Under the pieces are notes generated by a model, which saw only the letters and a program-made list of their open reading frames with translations, ran no database searches and had not been told where the DNA came from. Both the position numbers and the translations under genes were made by a program. 64,000 nucleotides of DNA from Belnapia sp. F-4-1 (lineage in GTDB: Bacteria > Pseudomonadota > Alphaproteobacteria > Acetobacterales > Acetobacteraceae), in NCBI RefSeq assembly GCF_000802185.1, contig NZ_KN676113.1, positions 4,780,018-4,844,017 on the forward strand. Reading direction: 5' to 3'. Within the stretch, counting starts at the first letter, position 1; every line of letters starts with the position of its first letter. Below are positions 44,425-57,735 of the stretch, one piece after another.

Positions 44425-46095
44425 CTACACGCGCAGCAGGTGGACCTCGACATTCGGCCGCTTGCGCACCCGCCGGCCGATCGCCTTGCGGAGCGCGCTC
44501 CGTGCGGCCTCGCGCAGGGCATCGTCCTCACGCTTGAGCTGGACCGGCAGGTCTGTCACCGCCCGAGCGAGCTCCGCGGCGATCTGCACCGCCTCCTGCT
44601 CCCCGCTCTCGAACAGGCCCGGGGCGGAAACCTGCGGCGAGCCGACCACCCGCCCGCCGCCATCGACGGCCAGGGAAGCGACGACGACGCCGTTGAACAG
44701 CATCCGCTTCCGCGCCGCGAGTACGCCGCCGGAGAGCGGCAGCAGGCGGCCATTGTCGACGGCAAGGCGGCCGGTCGGTACGCCCTCCACCACATCCGGG
44801 CGGCCGGGTGCCAAGCGGAGGACATCGCCGTCCTCGACCAGGATGGGCTCCGCGCGCAGGTCGCGCGCCAGGGCGGCATGCTCCGAGAGGTGGCGCCATT
44901 CGCCATGGACCGGCACGGCATATCTTGGCTTCACCAAGCCATAGAGGCGCCGCAACTCGTCTCGCGCCGGATGGCCGGAGACGTGCACCATGTGGTCGTC
45001 CGCCGTCATCACGCGGCAGCCGCGGCGCGCCAGCTGGTCCTGCATCTGCAGGATCCCCCGCTCATTGCCGGGGATCATGCGGGAGGAAAAGATCACCGTA
45101 TCCCCCTCGCCCAGCGCGATCGACGGATGGGTGTCGGCGCCGATCTTGGCGAGGGCGGAGCGCGGCTCGCCCTGGCTGCCGGTGCAGATGATGAGGAGGT
45201 TGTCGTCCGGAATGTAGCCGGCCTCGTCCTCCGGCACGAATGGTTCGACCGCCTTCAGGTAGCCGCATTCCCGCGCCGCAGCCTCGGCATTGCGAAGCGA
45301 CCGGCCGAACAGCGCCACCTGCCGTCCGGCCGCCTGGGCAGCCAGCGCGATGCTCTCGACGCGGGCCAGGTTGGTGGCGAAGCAGGTGACGGCGACGCGG
45401 CCACGCAACCCACGGATCAGCGCCTCCATCGTCCGCCGCACCTCGGCCTCGGAGCCGCTATGGCCTTCGACCAGGGCATTGGTCGAATCGCAGACCATGG
45501 CGAGCACACCCTCTTCGCCGATGCGGGCGAAGGCAGCCTCGTCGGTCGGCGGGCCGAGCAGCGGCTCCGGGTCCAGCTTCCAGTCGCCGGTATGGAGGAC
45601 GAGACCGTGCCGGGTGCGGATGGCGACCGCCTGGGATTCGGGAACGGAATGGGCGACGCGCAGGAATTCGAGGTCGAAGGGCTTCAGTTCGATCCGGCCA
45701 CTGAGCGGCAGCGTGATGACCCGCGCCTCGCTGCCGAGGCCAGCCTCGTTCAGCTTCCGCCGCAGCACGGCCGAGGCGAAGGGGCCGGCATAAAGTGGGC
45801 AGCGCAGCATCGGCCAGAGATGCGCAACGGCACCGATATGATCCTCATGCGCATGGGTAATGACGAGGCCGACCAAGCGATCCCGCCGCTCCGCCAGCCA
45901 GGCGGGGTCGGGGACCATGACCTCCACCTCCGGCATCTCCGGCCCGCCGAAGCCGATGCCGCAATCGATCGCCAGCAGCCGCCCGTCGCAGCGGTAGACG
46001 TTGAGGTTCATGCCGATCTCGCCGGTGCCACCCAGCGGGATGAAGGCGAAGTCGTCGGTTGCGTCGGGGAGGGCCGAAGCCTGGAAATCGTTCAT
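44425..46095 (-). CDS. rnj: Ribonuclease J
   Basis: This 556-residue metallo-beta-lactamase/beta-CASP nuclease (endo- and 5'-exonuclease) acts in rRNA and mRNA processing. The metal motif HAHEDH is at residues 81-86. Further metal residues lie in VAHSVPES and HTGDWKLD. The beta-CASP domain spans about 200-400 (VCDSTNALVEGHSGSE, CTGSQGEPRSAL), ending with VHVSGHPARDELR, and a C-terminal dimerisation domain follows. The ATG at 46093-46095 has AAGGTGG just upstream. Confidence 0.94.
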   Translation of the reverse strand: MNDFQASALPDATDDFAFIPLGGTGEIGMNLNVYRCDGRLLAIDCGIGFGGPEMPEVEVMVPDPAWLAERRDRLVGLVITHAHEDHIGAVAHLWPMLRCPLYAGPFASAVLRRKLNEAGLGSEARVITLPLSGRIELKPFDLEFLRVAHSVPESQAVAIRTRHGLVLHTGDWKLDPEPLLGPPTDEAAFARIGEEGVLAMVCDSTNALVEGHSGSEAEVRRTMEALIRGLRGRVAVTCFATNLARVESIALAAQAAGRQVALFGRSLRNAEAAARECGYLKAVEPFVPEDEAGYIPDDNLLIICTGSQGEPRSALAKIGADTHPSIALGEGDTVIFSSRMIPGNERGILQMQDQLARRGCRVMTADDHMVHVSGHPARDELRRLYGLVKPRYAVPVHGEWRHLSEHAALARDLRAEPILVEDGDVLRLAPGRPDVVEGVPTGRLAVDNGRLLPLSGGVLAARKRMLFNGVVVASLAVDGGGRVVGSPQVSAPGLFESGEQEAVQIAAELARAVTDLPVQLKREDDALREAARSALRKAIGRRVRKRPNVEVHLLRV

Positions 46096-46229
46096 CACCA
46101 CCTTCTAGGGCAATGCACCCTGCGGCGCGCGCCCCTACCTTTCATGCCATCGTAACCCCGTGGGCGGCCCCCCTGGCCGATCCCGGACGGATGCGAATAT
46201 GAGTGAAAGAGATGGGAGCCGCATGGCGT

Positions 46230-46958
46230 TCAGCCAAGCCGGTGGATTTCACCGCTGCGGACGGCATGGAGCGCCCCCTCCCGTTCCAGCAGCAGGGCGC
46301 CATCCTCGGCGAGACCGGCAAAGAACCCGCCCTCCACCGGCCCCTCCCGCAGGGCAATGGGCGTGCCTGGCGACGGGCCCAGCGCCAGCCAGGCAGCGCG
46401 GACCGGGGCGAACCCCTCGGACGCATGGCGCCGGACCCAGTAATCCAGCCGGGCGATCAACCGCGCGGCGAAGGCTTGCGGCGGCTCAATGGAGCCAAGA
46501 CAGGTGGTCGGGCGGTCGGGCAGGGATGGGGCATGAGCCAGATTGACCCCGATGCCGAGGCTCAACCAAGCCAGACGGCCGTCAGGATCGAGAGCGGACT
46601 CGGCCAGGATGCCGGCGCATTTCGCCCCATGCCGCAACAGGTCGTTCGGCCATTTGAGGCGGAGGGCGGCGGGGTCCGGATCGATCTCCGTTGCCGCTTC
46701 TGCCAGGGCGACACCGGCGAGGAGCGACCATTGCGCCGCCTCCCGCGCCGGCCCGCGAGGCCGCAGCAGCATCGAGCAGTAGAGATTTCCGGGCGGCGAG
46801 GCCCAGGCCCGGCCGGATCGGCCTCGGCCGGCGGTCTGTTGCAGTGCGATCACTGCAAGGCCTGCCGGCTCGCCTGCCTCTGCGGCTGCGGCGATGCGGT
46901 CGGAGGTGCTCGGCAGCGCCGCATGCACCTCAAGCCGCCAGCCCGGGGGTAGCGTCAC
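46230..46958 (-). CDS. birA: Biotin--[acetyl-CoA-carboxylase] ligase
   Basis: This 242-residue class I biotin protein ligase makes biotinyl-AMP and attaches biotin to carboxylase subunits. It contains the biotin-binding GRGRSGRAW (about 44-52), KWPNDLL (about 103-109) and GIGVNL. It lacks the N-terminal helix-turn-helix, so it should not act as a repressor. The GTG start (46956-46958) overlaps the nuoN stop as GTGA, giving translational coupling to the complex I operon. Confidence 0.92.
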   Translation of the reverse strand: MTLPPGWRLEVHAALPSTSDRIAAAAEAGEPAGLAVIALQQTAGRGRSGRAWASPPGNLYCSMLLRPRGPAREAAQWSLLAGVALAEAATEIDPDPAALRLKWPNDLLRHGAKCAGILAESALDPDGRLAWLSLGIGVNLAHAPSLPDRPTTCLGSIEPPQAFAARLIARLDYWVRRHASEGFAPVRAAWLALGPSPGTPIALREGPVEGGFFAGLAEDGALLLEREGALHAVRSGEIHRLG

Positions 46959-48376
46959 CCCAGCAACGCGGCCGCCGCCGCCTGAGCCGCAGCGAGCATC
47001 GGCGCCGGCCAAAGGCAGAAGAACAGGGTGAAGAGGCCAGTGCCTGCCATGACGATGGTGAGGCTGGCCGGCGCCCGGTCCAGCGCGCCCACCGCCTCGT
47101 CGAAATACATCACCTTCACGATGCGGAGGTAATAGTAGGCCGAGACAACGCTGGTCAGCACACCGATGACGGCAAGCGTCCAGTACCCTCCCTGCACGGC
47201 GGCAAGGAAGACGTAAAGCTTGCCGAAGAAGCCGGCGAGCGGCGGAATGCCGGCCATGGAGAACATGAAGACCGCCATCCAGAGCGCCATGGTCGGGTCG
47301 GTCCGGCCGAGGCCGGCGAGATCCTCGATGCGCTCCACCGCCCTTCCCTGCCGCCGCATGGCGACGAGTACAGCGAAGCTGCCCATGTTCATGAAGACAT
47401 AGATGGCCATGTAGACCAGCAACCCACGCAGCCCGATATCACTGCTGACCGCGAGGCCCATCAGCGCATAGCCGACGTGGCCGATGGAGGAGTAAGCCAT
47501 CAGCCGCTTCAGGTTGCTCTGGCCGATGGCGGCAAAGCTGCCGAGGATCATCGAGCCAATGGACACCAGCAGGATGACCTGCTGCCACTGCGCCGCGAGG
47601 TCGCCGAAGGGACCGAGCAGCACGCGGGCCAGCAGCGCGATGGCGGCCACCTTGGGCGCGGAGGCGAAATAAGCCGTCACCGGCGTTGGCGCGCCCTCAT
47701 AGACATCGGGCGTCCACATATGGAAAGGCACGGCCGATACCTTGAAGGCGAGGCCGGCGATCACGAACACCACGCCGACCACCACACCAGGCGAGGCGTC
47801 CTGCGAGGCCGAGAAGGCATCCGCCAGCCGGTCGAAATTCGTGGTTCCGGCAAAGCCGTAGACCAGCGAGCTGCCGTAGAGCAGCAGGCCCGAGGCGAGC
47901 GCGCCGAGGACGAAGTATTTGAGGCCGGCTTCCGCCGAGCGGGCATTATCGCGGTTGAAGGCGGCGATGACGTAGAGCGGCAGCGAGAGCAGTTCGAGCC
48001 CCAGATAGAGCGACATGAGGTCATTCGCCGAAATCATCAGCATGGCGCCGAGGCTGGCGAAGACGACGAGCACCGGAAACTCGAAGCGAGCCAGCCCTTC
48101 CTTCTCATTGAAGTCCAACGAGACCAAGAGGGCGATGGCCGCGGCGCCAAGTGACAGGATCTTCATGAAGCCGCTGAAGCTGTCGGCAACATAATGACCA
48201 CCGAGCGCAGTCCCCTCACCCTGGCCGAGCACCAGGACGGCGGTCAGAAGCAGCGCGCCGATGGCGCCCATGGTGATGGGAAAGAAGGTTTCGGTCTTCG
48301 GGATCACACCAGCCAGCAGCAGCACGAGGCCGCTGCAGCCGAGCACGAGTTCCGGCAGGGCGAGGGTCCAGGACAT
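46955..48376 (-). CDS. nuoN: NADH-quinone oxidoreductase subunit N
   Basis: This 473-residue membrane subunit of complex I is one of three antiporter-like proton-pumping subunits (about 14 helices). The conserved QSNLKRLMAYSSIGHVGYALMG block with essential Lys residues and the FHMWTPDVYEGAPTPVTAYFA segment are present. It is the last nuo gene; birA follows with a 4-base overlap and nuoM precedes by four bases. Confidence 0.96.
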   Translation of the reverse strand: MSWTLALPELVLGCSGLVLLLAGVIPKTETFFPITMGAIGALLLTAVLVLGQGEGTALGGHYVADSFSGFMKILSLGAAAIALLVSLDFNEKEGLARFEFPVLVVFASLGAMLMISANDLMSLYLGLELLSLPLYVIAAFNRDNARSAEAGLKYFVLGALASGLLLYGSSLVYGFAGTTNFDRLADAFSASQDASPGVVVGVVFVIAGLAFKVSAVPFHMWTPDVYEGAPTPVTAYFASAPKVAAIALLARVLLGPFGDLAAQWQQVILLVSIGSMILGSFAAIGQSNLKRLMAYSSIGHVGYALMGLAVSSDIGLRGLLVYMAIYVFMNMGSFAVLVAMRRQGRAVERIEDLAGLGRTDPTMALWMAVFMFSMAGIPPLAGFFGKLYVFLAAVQGGYWTLAVIGVLTSVVSAYYYLRIVKVMYFDEAVGALDRAPASLTIVMAGTGLFTLFFCLWPAPMLAAAQAAAAALLG

Positions 48377-48380
48377 CGGC

Positions 48381-49892
48381 TTACATTCCCGCCAGGCGGC
48401 TGAGGTTCAGCGCGGCCTCATGCCGCGCGACCAGCGCCGCGACGCTGGCCTCGAAGAAGGAAAGGAAGGGCTGCGGATAGATGCCCATCCAGAGCGTGAG
48501 CACGATCAGCGGAGCGAAGACCACGTATTCGCGCGGGCTGAGGTCGAGCAGCGCCTTGAGGTCCTCCCGCGTGATCTTCCCGAAGGAGACGCGGCGGTAG
48601 AGGTAGAGCATGTAGCCCGCGCCAAGGATCATGCCGAGCGCCGCGCCGAAGGCGACCCAGGGATTCACCCGCCAGGCGCCGACGATCACCAGGAACTCGC
48701 CGACGAAATTGGCCAGCCCCGGCAGGCCGATGGAGGCCATGGTGAAGAGCATGAAGACCAGCGCATAGGCCGGCATAATCTTGGCGACGCCGCCATAGCG
48801 CATGATCTCGCGGCTATGGACGCGATCGTAGAGCACGCCGACGCAAAGGAAGAGCGCGCCGGAGACGACGCCATGCGCCAGCATGGTGAAGAGCGCGCCA
48901 GACAGCCCCTGCTGGTTGAAGGTGAAGATGCCGATCGTGACGATGCCCATATGGGCGACCGAGCTGTAGGCGATCAGCTTCTTCATGTCCTCCTGCGCCA
49001 GCGCCACGAGCGAGGTGTAGACCACGGCGATGACCGAGAGGGCGAAGATCAGCGGCGCAAACGTCGCGCTCGCCTCCGGCAGCAGCGGCAGGGTGAAGCG
49101 GAGGAAGCCGTAGGCCCCCATCTTCAGCAGCACGCCTGCGAGGATGACGGAGCCCGCGGTCGGTGCCTCCACATGCGCGTCGGGCAGCCAAGTGTGCACC
49201 GGCCACATCGGCACCTTCACCGCGAAGCTGGCGAAGAAGGCGAAGAAGATCCAGGCCTGGGCGGCGCGTGGCACCTGGTACTGGAACAGCGCCGGGATGT
49301 CGGTCGTGCCGGCATTGTACCAGAGATACAGGATGGCCAACAGCATCAGCACGCTGCCGAGCAGCGTGTAGAGGAAGAACTTGAAGGCCGCATAGACGCG
49401 CCGCGCCCCGCCCCAGACGCCGATGATGAGGAACATCGGGATCAGAACGGCCTCGAAGAAGACATAGAAGACGATGAAGTCGAGGGCGCAGAACATGCCG
49501 ACCATCATCGTCTCGAGGACGAGGAAGGCGACCATGTACTCGCGCACGCGCGACGTCACCGACTCCCAGGAGGCGAGGATGCAAAGTGGCGTCAGCGCCG
49601 TCGAGAGCAGCACGAAGAGCACCGAGATGCCGTCGACGCCCATGTGGTAGCCGACGCCGAATTCCGGCAGCCAGTCCAGCTTCTCCTCGAACTGGAAGGC
49701 GGCGGAGGCGGTGTCGAAGCGCGCCCAGAGGATGAGGCTGAGCAGGAAGACGATCAGGCTGGTCCAGAGCGCGGTCCAGCGGGCGTTGCGAGCGACGACC
49801 TCGTCATCGCCGCGCACGGACATGATGATGGCCGCCCCTGCCAGCGGCAGGAAGGTCAGCAACGAGAGCAGCGGGAAGCCGGCGGCGTTCAT
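48381..49892 (-). CDS. nuoM: NADH-quinone oxidoreductase subunit M
   Basis: This 503-residue antiporter-like complex I subunit has [43 protein letters not shown] and [13 protein letters not shown] with the conserved functional Lys and His, and about 14 membrane helices. The ATG at 49890-49892 is two bases after the nuoL stop. Confidence 0.96.
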   Translation of the reverse strand: MNAAGFPLLSLLTFLPLAGAAIIMSVRGDDEVVARNARWTALWTSLIVFLLSLILWARFDTASAAFQFEEKLDWLPEFGVGYHMGVDGISVLFVLLSTALTPLCILASWESVTSRVREYMVAFLVLETMMVGMFCALDFIVFYVFFEAVLIPMFLIIGVWGGARRVYAAFKFFLYTLLGSVLMLLAILYLWYNAGTTDIPALFQYQVPRAAQAWIFFAFFASFAVKVPMWPVHTWLPDAHVEAPTAGSVILAGVLLKMGAYGFLRFTLPLLPEASATFAPLIFALSVIAVVYTSLVALAQEDMKKLIAYSSVAHMGIVTIGIFTFNQQGLSGALFTMLAHGVVSGALFLCVGVLYDRVHSREIMRYGGVAKIMPAYALVFMLFTMASIGLPGLANFVGEFLVIVGAWRVNPWVAFGAALGMILGAGYMLYLYRRVSFGKITREDLKALLDLSPREYVVFAPLIVLTLWMGIYPQPFLSFFEASVAALVARHEAALNLSRLAGM

Positions 49893-49894
49893 TC

Positions 49895-51883
<1,989 letters not shown>

Positions 51884-51887
51884 GGGT

Positions 51888-52196
51888 TCAGCCCTTCAGC
51901 GTCGAGATACCCTCGACCTCGATGCTGCCGCGGTTGCGGAAGTAGATGACGACGATGGCAAGGCCGATGGCCGCTTCCGCCGCCGCCACGGTGAGGACGA
52001 ACATGGCGAAGATCTGCCCGTTCAGGTCCTGCAACGAGGCGGAGAAGGCGACGAAGTTGAGGTTCACCGAGAGCAGGATAAGCTCCACGCTCATCAGGAT
52101 GACGATGACGTTCTTCCGGTTCAGGAAGATGCCGAAGATGCCGAGCACCAGCAGGATGGCGCTGACGGTCAGGTAGTGGGCGAGGCCGATGGTCAT
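51888..52196 (-). CDS. nuoK: NADH-quinone oxidoreductase subunit K
   Basis: This 102-residue subunit has three membrane helices. The conserved membrane Glu residues lie in [13 protein letters not shown] and in [13 protein letters not shown]. The ATG at 52194-52196 was chosen because it fits family length and GGAGGG lies ten bases upstream, inside the end of nuoJ. Confidence 0.96.
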   Translation of the reverse strand: MTIGLAHYLTVSAILLVLGIFGIFLNRKNVIVILMSVELILLSVNLNFVAFSASLQDLNGQIFAMFVLTVAAAEAAIGLAIVVIYFRNRGSIEVEGISTLKG

Positions 52197-52197
52197 C

Positions 52198-52884
52198 TCA
52201 GTGGTGCCCTCCATGCCCGGCACCATGCGTGACCTTCGGCGCCTCGGGCTCAGGCTCCGGCGGGCGGCGGATGCCGAGCGTCGCGATGCCGGCGCCGCTC
52301 GGCACCTTCTCCAACAGGACGGAACCGCTGCGATAGACCTGGGAGGCGATGTTCTGCCGCCTCGTGCCCTCGCGCTGGCGGTGCGTCAGCACGATGGCGC
52401 CGATCATCGCCACCAGCAGGACGAGGCCCGAGGCCTGAAAGAGATAGACATAGTCCGTATAGAGAATGCGCCCGATCGCCTCGGCATTCGTGACGCCGGT
52501 GCCCGGGTTCGGCGCGAGCCGCAGCTCGCTCGCCTGGCTGGAGAAGCCCCAACTCCCGACGACGAAGACCAGCTCGAGGAAGAGGATGCCCCCGATGATC
52601 GCGCCGATCGGCGCGTAGCGCTGGAAGCCTTCGCGTAGCCGGGCGAAGTCGATGTCCAGCATCATCACCACGAAGAGGAACAGCACGGCGACCGCGCCGA
52701 CATAGACGATGACCAGGATCATCGCCAGGAACTCGGCCCCGGCGATGAGGAACAGCGCCGCCGCGTTGAAGAAGGCAAGGATCAGGAAGAGCACGCTGTG
52801 GACGGGGTTGCGTGCCGTGACCACCATGACCGCGGAGGCGATCAGGATGGCCGCGAAGAGGTAGAAGGCGAGCGCGGCGATCAT
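52198..52884 (-). CDS. nuoJ: NADH-quinone oxidoreductase subunit J
   Basis: This 228-residue membrane subunit has five helices, including the conserved [29 protein letters not shown] (helix 3 with its pi-bulge region). The C-terminal hydrophilic tail (Pro/Glu/His-rich, ending GAGHGGHH) is longer than usual. The start at 52882-52884 follows the nuoI stop by 13 bases. Confidence 0.95.
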   Translation of the reverse strand: MIAALAFYLFAAILIASAVMVVTARNPVHSVLFLILAFFNAAALFLIAGAEFLAMILVIVYVGAVAVLFLFVVMMLDIDFARLREGFQRYAPIGAIIGGILFLELVFVVGSWGFSSQASELRLAPNPGTGVTNAEAIGRILYTDYVYLFQASGLVLLVAMIGAIVLTHRQREGTRRQNIASQVYRSGSVLLEKVPSGAGIATLGIRRPPEPEPEAPKVTHGAGHGGHH

Positions 52885-52897
52885 CGGGGCTTCCGCT

Positions 52898-53386
52898 TCA
52901 GCGATAGGGGGCGTCGAGTTCAAGCCGCTTGGCCAGCTCCGGCTCCCACCGGTCGCCATTCGCCAGCAGCCGGGCCTTGTCGTACATGAGCTCCTCGCGG
53001 GTCTCGACGCTGAACTCGAAATTCGGCCCCTCGACGATGGCATCCACCGGACAGGCTTCCTCGCACATGCCGCAATAGATGCACTTGGTCATGTCGATGT
53101 CGTAGCGCGTGGTGCGGCGGCTGCCATCCTCGCGCGGCTCGGCCTCGATGGTGATGGCCAGGGCGGGGCAGACCGCCTCGCAGAGCTTGCAGGCGATGCA
53201 CCGCTCCTCGCCGTTCGGGTAGCGACGCAGCGCGTGCTCGCCCTTGAAGCGGGGGCTGAGCGGACCCTTCTCATAAGGGTAGTTGATGGTGACCTTTGGC
53301 TTGAAGAAGTACTTCAGGGTCAGCGCCATGCCTGAGACCAGCTCGGAGAGCAGGAGGCTACGGGCGGCGCGGTCGAGGCTTGCCAT
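52898..53386 (-). CDS. nuoI: NADH-quinone oxidoreductase subunit I
   Basis: This 162-residue TYKY-type subunit carries two 4Fe-4S clusters (N6a and N6b), bound by [12 protein letters not shown] and [12 protein letters not shown]. The N-terminal amphipathic helix ([22 protein letters not shown]) docks it to the membrane arm. It transfers electrons towards NuoB. Confidence 0.96.
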   Translation of the reverse strand: MASLDRAARSLLLSELVSGMALTLKYFFKPKVTINYPYEKGPLSPRFKGEHALRRYPNGEERCIACKLCEAVCPALAITIEAEPREDGSRRTTRYDIDMTKCIYCGMCEEACPVDAIVEGPNFEFSVETREELMYDKARLLANGDRWEPELAKRLELDAPYR

Positions 53387-53396
53387 GTGGGTATCC

Positions 53397-54407
53397 TTAG
53401 GCCGGGAGCCAGCCGGCGAGCTTCAGCACCGCCGCCGTCAGCACCAGCCAGACCAGGCTGAAAGGCAGGAAGACCTTCCAGCCCAGCCGCATCAGCTGGT
53501 CGTAGCGGTAGCGCGGAAAGGTCGCCCGCACCCAGATGAAGACGAAAAGCAGCAGTGCGATCTTCAGCGCGAACCAGACGAAGCCCGGGACCCAGGTGAA
53601 GGGCGCCATATGCATCGGCGGATGCCAACCCCCCAGGAACAAGATGGTGGTCAGCGCCGACATCAGGATCATGTTCGCGTATTCGCCGAGGAAGAACAGC
53701 GCGAAGGACATGCTGCTGTATTCGACGAAGAAGCCGGCCACCAGCTCGCTTTCGCCCTCCGGCAGATCGAAGGGCGCGCGGTTGGTCTCGGCCAGCGCGC
53801 TGATGAAGAAGATGATGAACATCGGGAAGAGTGGGATGAAGAACCACACCCGCTCCTGTGCCCGCACCACCTCGGTGAGGTTCAGCGATCCGACGCAGAG
53901 CAGCACGGTGACGATGACGAAGCCGATGGAGACCTCGTAGCTCACCATCTGCGCCGCCGAGCGCAGCGCGCCGAGGAAGGCGTATTTCGAGTTGCTGGCC
54001 CAACCGGCGATGATGACGCCGTAGACGCCGAGCGAGCTGACCGCGAAGAGATAGAGGATGCCGACATTGATGTCGGCGATCGCCCAGCCGTCCTGCACCG
54101 GGATCACCGCCCAGGCAATCATCGCCAGCATGAAGAGCAGGATCGGCGCCAGAATGAAGAGGAAGCGATTGGCCCCGGATGGGACGATCGTCTCCTTCAT
54201 CAGCATCTTCAGCGCATCGGCGAAGGGTTGCAGCAGGCCGAAGGGGCCGACCACATTCGGCCCGCGGCGCAGCTGCATCGCCGCCAGCACCTTCCGCTCG
54301 GCGAGCGTCAGGTAGGCGACGGCGATCAGCACCGGCACCAGCAGCGCCAGCGTCTGCGCCACGGTTATGGCGAGGATGCCGATGGGCGAGGCGAGGAAAC
54401 CATCCAT
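53397..54407 (-). CDS. nuoH: NADH-quinone oxidoreductase subunit H
   Basis: This 336-residue ND1-type subunit has eight helices and forms part of the quinone channel. Conserved features are [37 protein letters not shown], the acidic loop [24 protein letters not shown] and the C-terminal [19 protein letters not shown]. Confidence 0.96.
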   Translation of the reverse strand: MDGFLASPIGILAITVAQTLALLVPVLIAVAYLTLAERKVLAAMQLRRGPNVVGPFGLLQPFADALKMLMKETIVPSGANRFLFILAPILLFMLAMIAWAVIPVQDGWAIADINVGILYLFAVSSLGVYGVIIAGWASNSKYAFLGALRSAAQMVSYEVSIGFVIVTVLLCVGSLNLTEVVRAQERVWFFIPLFPMFIIFFISALAETNRAPFDLPEGESELVAGFFVEYSSMSFALFFLGEYANMILMSALTTILFLGGWHPPMHMAPFTWVPGFVWFALKIALLLFVFIWVRATFPRYRYDQLMRLGWKVFLPFSLVWLVLTAAVLKLAGWLPA

Positions 54408-54413
54408 GCCCGC

Positions 54414-56420
54414 TTACTCCGCCGCCTGGGGCAGGTAGGTTCGCGCGCATTCCGCCATGGTGGCGGAAGCGCGGCTGATCACATCCGCCTGCCAATAGTT
54501 GTGTATCGAGGAGGCGAAGGCTGACTCGGCGACGCCACCGGCATCGCCCGCCGGCCCGGCAAGGTCGGTGCAACCATGCGGCACGAAGCCCGGTCCGCCG
54601 AAGACCGGATTGGCTTCGACAAGCCGCGCCCGCACGCCGTCCGGTGAGTCATAGGGCAGACGGATGCTGAGCACCTCGCTCGCGGCGCGCAGGATCTTCC
54701 AATCCTCCCGCGCCTCGCCCGGCGGGTAGACGGCCAGTCGCCCACGCTGCACCCGGCCTTCGGTGTTGACCCAGGTCGCATCTTTCTCGGTATAGGCCGC
54801 GCTGGGGAGGATGACGTCCGCCCGCGCTGCGCCGGCCTCGCCGTGATGGCCCTGATAGATGACGAAGGCACTCTCCGGCACCGCCGCCGGGACCTCGGCG
54901 CCGAGCAGCCACAGCGCCTCAACATCCGCCGGAATGCCGGTGGTGAAGCCGAGGTCGAGCGGCGCCACCTGGCCACCGAACTGGTGCAGCAGGTTGAAGC
55001 CGTGCCAGTCGGCCTGGAGCATGCCGTTCTGCGCCGCGACCTGCCAGGCCGCGGCGAGCACCGCCGCGCCGTCCGGCCGCGCCAGCGCGCCGCGGCCGAG
55101 GATCAGCATGGGCCGCTTCGCCGCCCGCAGCACCTCGTTGAAGCGATGCTGGCCGCCGACCAGGGCAGAGAGGGTCGCACCCCCCTCCCCCAGCCAGTCC
55201 TGCGCATAGGTCAGGTCCAGTCCGCGCGGACCGATGAAGCCGACCGGAATGCCGCCCGTCGCCACCCGCTTGCGGATGCGGGCATTGATCACGGGTGCCT
55301 CTAGCCGCGGGTTGCTGCCGATGATCAGCAGCGCATCTGCCTCCTCGATCCCGGCGATGCCGGTGTTGAAGGTGTAGAAGTCGCGCCGCGAAGCATCGAT
55401 CGCGGCGCCATCGGTCCGGCATTCGAGGTGGTTGCTGCCGAGTGCCGCCATCAGGTCGCGCAGGGCGACGGTCGCCTCGGCATCCGCCAGCTCGCCGGCG
55501 ACGGCACCGATCTTCCGCCCCTTGATGCCGGCCGCGATGGCGGTGAAGGCCTCGGCCCAGCTTGCCGGCTTCAGCTTGCCGTTCTGCCGTACCCAAGGCC
55601 GGTCCAGCCGGCGGCGCTTCAGTCCGTCGAAGGCGAAGCGGCCGCGATCGGCCATCCATTCCTCGTTCACGTCGTCATTGGTGCGCGGCAGGATGCGGAG
55701 CACCTCGCCGGCGCGGGCATCGACCCGGATATTGGTGCCGGTCGCGTCCAGCACGTCCACGCTGTCCGTCTTCCGCAGCTCCCAAGGCCGGCTGACATAG
55801 GCATAGGGACGCGAGGTCAGCGCGCCGACCGGGCAGATGTCGATCAGGTTGCCGCTGAGCTCGGTGGTCAGCGCCTTCTCGACATAGGTGCCGATTTCCA
55901 TGTTCTCGCCGCGATTCGTCGCGCCGAGTTCCGGCACGCCGGCAACCTCGGTGGCGAAACGGACGCAGCGGGTGCATTGGATGCACCGGTTCATGATCGT
56001 CTTGACCAGCGGGCCGAGATACTTGTCCTTCACCGCGCGCTTCTCTTCGCGGTAGCGGCTGGCATCGCCGCCGAAGGCCACAGCCTGGTCCTGCAGGTCG
56101 CACTCGCCACCCTGATCGCAGATCGGGCAGTCCAGCGGGTGGTTGATCAGCAGGAATTCCATGACGCCGCGGCGGCCGTTGCGGACCATCGGGCTGTCGG
56201 TGAAGACCTTCATGCCGTCCGCGACCGGATAGGCGCAGGAAGCGATGGGCTTCGGCGCCTTCTCGACCTCGACCAGGCACATCCGGCAGTTGCCGGCAAC
56301 GCTCAGCCGTTCATGATAACAGAAGCGCGGGATTTCCTTGCCCGCTGCCTCACAGGCCTGGAGGACGGAGACGCCGTTCGGCACCTCCACCTCGATCCCG
56401 TCGACGGTGACCTTCGCCAT
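54414..56420 (-). CDS. nuoG: NADH-quinone oxidoreductase subunit G
   Basis: This 668-residue 75-kDa-type subunit has an N-terminal 2Fe-2S ferredoxin domain (CYHERLSVAGNCRMC), the 4Fe-4S sites in HPLDCPICDQGGECDLQD and RCIQCTRCVRF, and a degenerate molybdopterin-oxidoreductase domain (about 220-600). Length fits the alphaproteobacterial form, shorter than in E. coli. Confidence 0.95.
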   Translation of the reverse strand: MAKVTVDGIEVEVPNGVSVLQACEAAGKEIPRFCYHERLSVAGNCRMCLVEVEKAPKPIASCAYPVADGMKVFTDSPMVRNGRRGVMEFLLINHPLDCPICDQGGECDLQDQAVAFGGDASRYREEKRAVKDKYLGPLVKTIMNRCIQCTRCVRFATEVAGVPELGATNRGENMEIGTYVEKALTTELSGNLIDICPVGALTSRPYAYVSRPWELRKTDSVDVLDATGTNIRVDARAGEVLRILPRTNDDVNEEWMADRGRFAFDGLKRRRLDRPWVRQNGKLKPASWAEAFTAIAAGIKGRKIGAVAGELADAEATVALRDLMAALGSNHLECRTDGAAIDASRRDFYTFNTGIAGIEEADALLIIGSNPRLEAPVINARIRKRVATGGIPVGFIGPRGLDLTYAQDWLGEGGATLSALVGGQHRFNEVLRAAKRPMLILGRGALARPDGAAVLAAAWQVAAQNGMLQADWHGFNLLHQFGGQVAPLDLGFTTGIPADVEALWLLGAEVPAAVPESAFVIYQGHHGEAGAARADVILPSAAYTEKDATWVNTEGRVQRGRLAVYPPGEAREDWKILRAASEVLSIRLPYDSPDGVRARLVEANPVFGGPGFVPHGCTDLAGPAGDAGGVAESAFASSIHNYWQADVISRASATMAECARTYLPQAAE

Positions 56421-56426
56421 CGGTGC

Positions 56427-57731
56427 CTACTCCGCCGCCAGCGCCATCGGCGCGGCCTTGCCCGCCTTGTAGGCGGCAATACGCTCTTCCATCATCGGCC
56501 GGAAGTGCCGGATCAACCCCTGCACCGGCCAAACGCCGCCATCGGCGAGCGCGCAGATCGTGTGCCCCTCGATCTGGCGCGTCACCTGCTCCAGCACGTC
56601 GATCTCCGCCACCTCGGCGCGGCCCTCGACCATGCGGTCCATCATGCGCTTCACCCAGCCCATGCCCTCGCGGCAGGGGGTGCACTGGCCGCAGCTCTCA
56701 TGCTTGTAGAAGGTCGAGAGCCGGGCGATCGCCTTGATGAGGTCGGTGGACTTGTCCATCACGATCACACCCGCCGTGCCGAGGCCGGTCTTGTGCTCGC
56801 GCAGCGCGTCGAAATCCATCAGCACGTCGTCGCAGACGGCCTTAGGAATCATCGGCGTCGAGCTGCCGCCCGGGATGACGGCCAGCAGGTTGTCCCAGCC
56901 GCCGCGCACGCCGCCAGCATGCCGCTCGATGAGTTCCCGCAGCGGGATGCTCATCTCCTCCTCCACATTGCAGGGCTTGTTCACATGGCCCTGGATGCAG
57001 AAGATCTTGGTACCGCTGTTCTTCGGCCGGCCGAACCCGGCAAACCACGGCGCCCCGCGGCGAAGGATCGTCGGCACCACGGCGATGGTCTCGACATTGT
57101 TCACCGTCGAGGGGCAGCCATAAAGCCCAACGGCTGCCGGAAATGGCGGCTTCAGCCGCGGCATCCCCTTTTTGCCCTCGAGACTCTCGATGAGCGCCGT
57201 CTCCTCGCCGCAGATATAGGCGCCGGCGCCGCGATGGACGTAGAGGTCGAAATCCCAACCGGCGCCGCAAGCATTCGGCCCGAGCAGACCTGCCGCATAG
57301 GCTTCGTCGATCGCTGCCTGCAGGACGAGATGCTCGTTATAATACTCGCCGCGGACATAGATGTAGCCAGTATGCGCACCCATGGCGACGCCGGCGATCA
57401 GGCAGCCCTCGATCAGCGTATGCGGATCGTGGCGCAGGATATCCCGGTCCTTGCAGGTGCCGGGCTCGGACTCATCGGCATTCACCACGAGGTAGTGCGG
57501 CCGGTCGCCCGGCTGCTTCGGCATGAAGGACCATTTGAGGCCGGTCGGGAATCCCGCCCCACCCCGCCCCCGGAGGCCGGAATTCTTCACCTCCTCGATG
57601 ATCCAATCGCGCCCCTTCTCGATGAGCGCCTTGGTGCCGTCCCATTGGCCACGTTTGCGGGCGGCCGGAAGGCGCCAGTCCTGCAACCCGTACAGGTTGG
57701 TGAAAATGCGGTCCTTGTCGCTCAGCGCCAT
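56427..57731 (-). CDS. nuoF: NADH-quinone oxidoreductase subunit F
   Basis: This 434-residue flavoprotein subunit is where NADH is oxidised. The NADH/FMN-binding regions [20 protein letters not shown] and [18 protein letters not shown] are present. A late 4Fe-4S (N3) site lies in [12 protein letters not shown] with a further Cys in [10 protein letters not shown]. It works together with NuoE and NuoG in the hydrophilic arm. Confidence 0.96.
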   Translation of the reverse strand: MALSDKDRIFTNLYGLQDWRLPAARKRGQWDGTKALIEKGRDWIIEEVKNSGLRGRGGAGFPTGLKWSFMPKQPGDRPHYLVVNADESEPGTCKDRDILRHDPHTLIEGCLIAGVAMGAHTGYIYVRGEYYNEHLVLQAAIDEAYAAGLLGPNACGAGWDFDLYVHRGAGAYICGEETALIESLEGKKGMPRLKPPFPAAVGLYGCPSTVNNVETIAVVPTILRRGAPWFAGFGRPKNSGTKIFCIQGHVNKPCNVEEEMSIPLRELIERHAGGVRGGWDNLLAVIPGGSSTPMIPKAVCDDVLMDFDALREHKTGLGTAGVIVMDKSTDLIKAIARLSTFYKHESCGQCTPCREGMGWVKRMMDRMVEGRAEVAEIDVLEQVTRQIEGHTICALADGGVWPVQGLIRHFRPMMEERIAAYKAGKAAPMALAAE

Positions 57732-57735
57732 GGCG

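Noticed and set aside
46955..47012. Upstream start for birA giving 18 extra residues
   Set aside because: The extension would overlap nuoN deeply and is Gly-rich non-homologous sequence; the GTG within GTGA fits coupling and family length.
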